The position numbers and the translations under genes were made by a program. DNA of 64,000 bases, taken from positions 77,980-141,979 of the forward strand of contig CAYGBC010000042.1 of the NCBI GenBank assembly GCA_964348015.1, read 5' to 3'. Positions 60,854 through 64,000 of this stretch are shown one piece after another. Position 1 is the stretch's first letter. Each line of letters opens with the position of its first letter. The notes under the pieces were generated by a model. The model was not told the origin of the DNA, ran no database searches, and was given only the letters and a program-made list of their open reading frames with translations. This DNA comes from SOIA01 sp964348015. Its GTDB lineage: Bacteria > Acidobacteriota > Aminicenantia > Aminicenantales > Aminicenantaceae.

Positions 60854-61981
60854 TTATTCTTCCAGGTCAATCCTCAGAGACAGCAATCCCATCATATCTT
60901 TCAGGGATATCACTCCAACCAACCGGTCTCCTTCGACCACCATGAGCCGGCTGGATTGTGTTTTACTCATATTGGAAAGAGCTTTCATGGCATCATCATC
61001 CGGGCCGATGGTGTTATTTTCCGAACATTCTTCAGCCAGTTCTTTCACGCTGTGCCGCTTCCTTTCTTCTTTCGGTATATTCTTCACCTGATTCAGAGTC
61101 ACGCACCCGACCAGCTTGCCCTCATCCACAACCGGATACATCTTAAAATGATGCTTGTAGATGTAATCCTCAACAAGATCATCAATAGATAAAGATGAAG
61201 AAACAGTGATGGGATCAGATTTCATGAAACGCCTGACTTTCTCACCTTCCAGAGATTTTCGTATGAGCAACTGCTGGTAGGCGGATTGGGAAGCTCCTCT
61301 GATGAACAAGCCGATCACCGCCAGCCAAATACCACCTATTAAGTTTCCCAGGAGTACCTCCAACACACCGACGACAATCAGAACAACACCAAAAAAACCG
61401 CCTATCTTCGATGCAATCTGAGTGGCCCATCGGATATTGTCTTTCCATCCCCAAAGAACCGACCGAAGGACTCGGCCTCCATCCAGAGGAAAGGCGGGTA
61501 AAAGATTAAAACCCGCCAGTATTAAATTCAAAAAGGCCAGGTAATTGATCACCCCGATTATTGACTCAGGCCAACCCAGGGAAACTCCCATAAAAAAAAT
61601 CCCGAACAATCCTCCACCAAGAACTATACTGGATAGGGGGCCGGCCACAGCCATAAAAAACTCGGCTTTAGGACTTGGCGGCTCTTCTGTCATTTCTGCC
61701 ACCCCCCCAAAAATAAAAAGCGTTATTCCCCGCATCGGGAGTCCAAATTTCCGGGCCACCAGAGAGTGCCAGAGTTCATGGAATACGATAGAAATGAGAA
61801 GGCCTAAAGCTCCCGCAACTCCCATAATCCAATACGTTGATGCCTGAAGTCCCTTATAAAAATTGGGAAAAAGCCCCTGAGCAAGAGTCCAAGTTATGAG
61901 AAATCCAAGAATAAGCCAGCTCATGTCAATTTTGACTTTGAATCCAAAAAGCTTTATTAATGTAATTCCTTTACCGAACAT
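60854..61981 (-). CDS. Site-2-protease-type metallopeptidase (M50) with two CBS domains
   Basis: Intramembrane zinc protease of 375 residues. The zinc motif is HELWH (H68, E69, H72) in a membrane helix; the third ligand is the aspartate of PAFPLDGGRVLRS. Six hydrophobic helices span about 20-240. The C-terminus has a CBS pair (about 245-370, KSDPITVSSSLSIDDLVEDYIYKHHFKMYPVVDEGKLVG and the second copy), which probably binds nucleotide and regulates. Members of this Rip-like group release membrane-bound regulators or clear signal peptides. No anti-sigma-factor substrate is adjacent. AGGAGG lies six bases before the ATG. Confidence 0.93.
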   Translation of the reverse strand: MFGKGITLIKLFGFKVKIDMSWLILGFLITWTLAQGLFPNFYKGLQASTYWIMGVAGALGLLISIVFHELWHSLVARKFGLPMRGITLFIFGGVAEMTEEPPSPKAEFFMAVAGPLSSIVLGGGLFGIFFMGVSLGWPESIIGVINYLAFLNLILAGFNLLPAFPLDGGRVLRSVLWGWKDNIRWATQIASKIGGFFGVVLIVVGVLEVLLGNLIGGIWLAVIGLFIRGASQSAYQQLLIRKSLEGEKVRRFMKSDPITVSSSLSIDDLVEDYIYKHHFKMYPVVDEGKLVGCVTLNQVKNIPKEERKRHSVKELAEECSENNTIGPDDDAMKALSNMSKTQSSRLMVVEGDRLVGVISLKDMMGLLSLRIDLEE

Positions 61982-62139
61982 GGTTGACCTCCTGAGATTT
62001 ATAGGCAGTCAAAAAACGGATCTTCATCCACGGATCAGAGTGAAATGAACATCCCTAAGAATGTCTGCATCAGTATATCTCTGCCTGTGCAAAAAAACAA
62101 TCAATTTGGGATGCTAACTTTTAAAAAAAAGGTCTCTGT

Positions 62140-62328
62140 TCAGAGCCCGGTGACAGATATGCTGCTGCCCCTTATAAATAAATCGGCCATCACAAAGACA
62201 GCCACCACAATGGTTATGCCGGCCAGAATCGTTACAAACACATGTTCCCTCCTCTCTCCTTTGGGAAGAAGGAGCCGGAACATTCTGGTGATGATGTAAA
62301 GGCCAACCACAAGACCGATTTCTGGTAT
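62140..62328 (-). CDS. Hidden 62-residue membrane protein with a non-canonical start
   Basis: Small open frame immediately downstream of the SHOCT gene. It reads IPEIGLVVGLYIITRMFRLL...ERREHVFVTILAGITIVVAVFVMADLF..., two hydrophobic helices with a basic turn, typical of a real small membrane protein. In homologous small proteins I would expect a Met at the position of the codon before IPEIG; here the codons are GTA ATA CCA. Upstream is AAGGAAGG, seven bases from ATA. No ATG, GTG or TTG fits there. So either ATA (or GTA) is used, or a later GTG is the start, or the gene has lost its start codon. I do not know its function. Confidence 0.55.
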   Translation of the reverse strand: MPEIGLVVGLYIITRMFRLLLPKGERREHVFVTILAGITIVVAVFVMADLFIRGSSISVTGL

Positions 62329-62343
62329 TACTTTTCCTTCCTT

Positions 62344-62571
62344 TTAACCCTGGGACTGGATATCCCTCTTTTTTTGCTCGAATTCCTCTTTATCAATATC
62401 TCCCCGCGCATATCTTTTCTTTAAAATATCCAGCGCATCCTCTTCACTGCGGGATGAACTCGCTTGGCTCTTCCTGACAATCAACCACACCAGGAAAATC
62501 AGTGCTCCCAGCAGAATGACCCAAAAAAGCCACATGAATCCACCGAACATCCAATGATCTCCCCACATCAT
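62344..62571 (-). CDS. SHOCT-domain small membrane protein
   Basis: Protein of 75 residues. One N-terminal transmembrane helix (about 10-33, FMWLFWVILLGALIFLVWLIV) is followed by a charged linker and the SHOCT motif (about 44-72, ALDILKKRYARGDIDKEEFEQKKRDI), a short helix-turn-helix domain of unknown function often found at membrane-protein C-termini. AAAGGAGG lies upstream of the double ATG. It overlaps nothing, and a second small membrane ORF follows 15 bases after its stop. Confidence 0.87.
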   Translation of the reverse strand: MMWGDHWMFGGFMWLFWVILLGALIFLVWLIVRKSQASSSRSEEDALDILKKRYARGDIDKEEFEQKKRDIQSQG

Positions 62572-62597
62572 TTTCTCTCACCTCCTTTTTGAGATTA

Positions 62598-63551
62598 TTA
62601 TTTTCTGTCGAATTCTCTTTTTTTCCTGGAAGACAAAAAAGTATGGATCAATATGGCCGCCAGTTTACTTGTCCGGTTATCGATATCCACTTCCGGGTTG
62701 ACTTCTGTAAACTCAACCACTCCAAAGGGCGTCTGATTCCCTGCAATCTCAGCAATCTGAATGATCTCCTTGACAGTCAATCCGGTGGGAAAGCTGGCAC
62801 TAACTCCAGGAGCATCGGCATTCCGGACCACATCCATGTCAAACCCCCAGAATATGGCCTCATACGCGCTGTCCTTCATGATTTTCTGAAACAATCTCCT
62901 TATCCCTGTGGAACGCATTTCATCCAGGGAATACACATGGACGCCTTTCCTCTCCAGATACTCTTTATAATTCGGTGAATTAGCAAATTCTTCTGATCCC
63001 ATTTCATAAAATTTCTCCGGATTGATCAGGCCCTCTTCGAGCAATTGTCGGTAAGCCGTGCCGCTGTTTCTGGGTGAGAGGTCGCGCACATCAAAATGTT
63101 TGTCGATGTTAAAAACCAGAACATCCTTTTTCACCTCCATGAGGGCAGCGCAGTCAGGATAGGAAATATCATTCCCTCCCCCCAGCACCACAGCCATTTT
63201 GCCGTCCTCCAGCACGTGACGAACTACCTGCCTTAACCTGAGGTGAGTGTCTTCAAGACTCTCGCCCAAACGGATATCCCCCACATCGAATATCTTGAGC
63301 TCCTGAATTATCTCACTGACAGCCAATCTGTATAGAGCTTTTCGGATCTCCTCGGGACTCCTCCGGGCTCCCGGACGACCTCTGCTTCGTCTGATTCCTT
63401 CATCCTCCGGACACCCGATAATGACGACCTGAGCGGATTTATAATCTTCAGGCTGATTCTGGACAAAAGCGCCCATTCGAGGGTCCTTGGGATCGTGCCC
63501 TTGAGCAAATAGAGAAGCGTGAGGTCTCTCAGTAAGTTTAAATATGTTCAT
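62598..63551 (-). CDS. Ureohydrolase-family (agmatinase/formimidoylglutamase-like) enzyme with altered metal ligand
   Basis: Manganese amidino/imino-hydrolase fold, 317 residues. Two of the metal motifs are normal: D150, H152, D154 in NIDKHFDVRD, and D238, D240 in FDMDVVRNADAPG with the APG turn. The first motif, GGGH in most members, is GGGND, so N127 replaces the histidine that binds Mn-A. The rest of that segment (AVVLGGGNDISYPDCAAL) aligns well with the formimidoylglutamase subgroup. It may need only one metal ion or have changed activity. Start ATG at 63551 has a weak ribosome-binding site. No histidine-degradation genes are adjacent. Confidence 0.87.
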   Translation of the reverse strand: MNIFKLTERPHASLFAQGHDPKDPRMGAFVQNQPEDYKSAQVVIIGCPEDEGIRRSRGRPGARRSPEEIRKALYRLAVSEIIQELKIFDVGDIRLGESLEDTHLRLRQVVRHVLEDGKMAVVLGGGNDISYPDCAALMEVKKDVLVFNIDKHFDVRDLSPRNSGTAYRQLLEEGLINPEKFYEMGSEEFANSPNYKEYLERKGVHVYSLDEMRSTGIRRLFQKIMKDSAYEAIFWGFDMDVVRNADAPGVSASFPTGLTVKEIIQIAEIAGNQTPFGVVEFTEVNPEVDIDNRTSKLAAILIHTFLSSRKKREFDRK

Positions 63552-63832
63552 CTTGGGTGTAATCTTTCTTTTATTTCAAGACGTATCAATAGCTATGCCA
63601 ATTCGGCCAGCATAAAGTTATACTTGTCTGTATCCTTGATCATGAATATCGCAGAGAGCTTTTTATGATTGGGTTTGTTCATTATAAGTTCCATCGGATG
63701 AGACTCAATCCGACCTGACAGAACAAAGTTGTGTATTTCTTTATATCCTCTATCTCTGTTTTTTTCAATCTAATTTTGCCCACACCATCTTCAGAAATTC
63801 TGTGACAACCAAGGATTCTATTTTTATTTATT
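63552..63832 (-). pseudogene. Possible decayed small coding region between ureohydrolase and rpsU
   Basis: On the minus strand two overlapping frames look protein-like: SEDGVGKIRLKKTEIEDIKKY early, and in another frame GRIESHPMELIMNKPNHKKL...KDTDKYNFMLAELA to a stop at 63598. They would join by a frameshift near a run of seven A residues. No good start codon is present. It may be a degraded gene; I cannot name it. Confidence 0.3.
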
Positions 63833-64000
63833 CTAATATTCTCTTTCTTGTTTTCTTCGGAGATATCTTCGAATGCGCTTACGTGCCCGCGCTTCTTTCA
63901 TTCTTCTCTTATCGCCGGGCTTAAAATACACAGAACTCTTCTTGTAATCTCTCATGATGGCTTCCCGCTGGACTTTTCTTTTGAATCTTCTTAAAGCTCT
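63833..64000 (-). CDS. rpsU: Ribosomal protein bS21, C-terminal part (cut by window edge)
   Basis: The last 55 codons of bS21 run from the window edge to a TAG stop at 63833-63835. The chain reads RALRRFKRKVQREAIMRDYKKSSVYFKPGDKRRMKEARARKRIRRY, given here in overlapping pieces: ALRRFKRKVQRE, KPGDKRRMKEARARKR. These are the conserved basic bS21 segments. The N-terminus lies beyond position 64000. bS21 binds the 30S platform near the anti-Shine-Dalgarno region. Confidence 0.92.
   Translation of the reverse strand, partial: RALRRFKRKVQREAIMRDYKKSSVYFKPGDKRRMKEARARKRIRRYLRRKQEREY

Noticed and set aside
1..64000. tRNA, rRNA and known riboswitches
   Set aside because: No cloverleaf-like or rRNA sequence and no recognisable riboswitch core was seen by eye; short structured RNAs could have been missed without a covariance search.

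Overview
The window looks like a chromosomal segment of a moderate-GC, Gram-negative-type bacterium of the Acidobacteriota / Candidatus Aminicenantes kind. This is inferred from three GWxTD-domain proteins beside a carboxypeptidase-domain TonB receptor, two secreted Tricorn-type proteases, many exported TPR proteins and a proteolytic/saccharolytic enzyme set. No rRNA, tRNA, CRISPR array, integrase or intact insertion sequence was seen.

Layout. 1-1.5 kb: amino-acid permease fused to a universal-stress domain, cut by the window edge. 1.7-6.5 kb: secreted Tricorn protease and secreted M20 peptidase. 6.8-8 kb: RidA with two good starts, plus two small zinc-ribbon proteins. 8.1-12.9 kb: HyuA-HyuB and an Nramp-like transporter without the metal-site signature, probably a cyclic-amide (hydantoin/5-oxoproline) uptake and opening operon. 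13-14.6 kb: MuiA/DUF4139 protein. 14.8-18.4 kb: threonine-dehydratase-like enzyme with a glutamate-rich head, ornithine-cyclodeaminase-like reductase and aminotransferase. 18.4-20.9 kb (minus): nitrilase-family enzyme, NusG paralogue, DegT aminotransferase.

21.3-36 kb is the most distinctive part. A lipoprotein gene, a five-gene operon (three GWxTD proteins, an unknown exported protein, a CarboxypepD_reg/TPR protein) and a 1025-residue TonB receptor are preceded by three sigma-54 type -24/-12 elements, the only ones I found in 64 kb. Two are divergent in one intergenic region. The third sits above a 260-nt leader holding a duplicated 40-bp sequence. A TPR protein and a protease-TPR protein follow. 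This looks like a co-regulated envelope system of unknown function.

36-46 kb: REP-like inverted repeat, radical SAM/SPASM protein, PilZ protein, a PadR regulator with a very clear promoter/operator, a membrane-anchored methyltransferase, an APC permease, a GH172 enzyme, a haem-motif outer-membrane protein and its PAS-LuxR neighbour. 46-51 kb: two coupled GH127-type arabinofuranosidase genes. 51.6-54.9 kb: second secreted Tricorn protease. 55-64 kb: CopB-type ATPase, an orphan PolX N-domain, RpoD-type sigma factor, patatin, site-2 protease with CBS domains, SHOCT protein, a hidden 62-residue membrane ORF without a normal start codon, a ureohydrolase with an altered metal ligand, and the end of ribosomal protein bS21.

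Taken together the segment suggests a heterotroph that digests peptides and arabinose-containing glycans outside the cytoplasm, imports amino acids, and devotes much sequence to envelope proteins of unknown function. All functions are read from motifs by eye; no database search was run.
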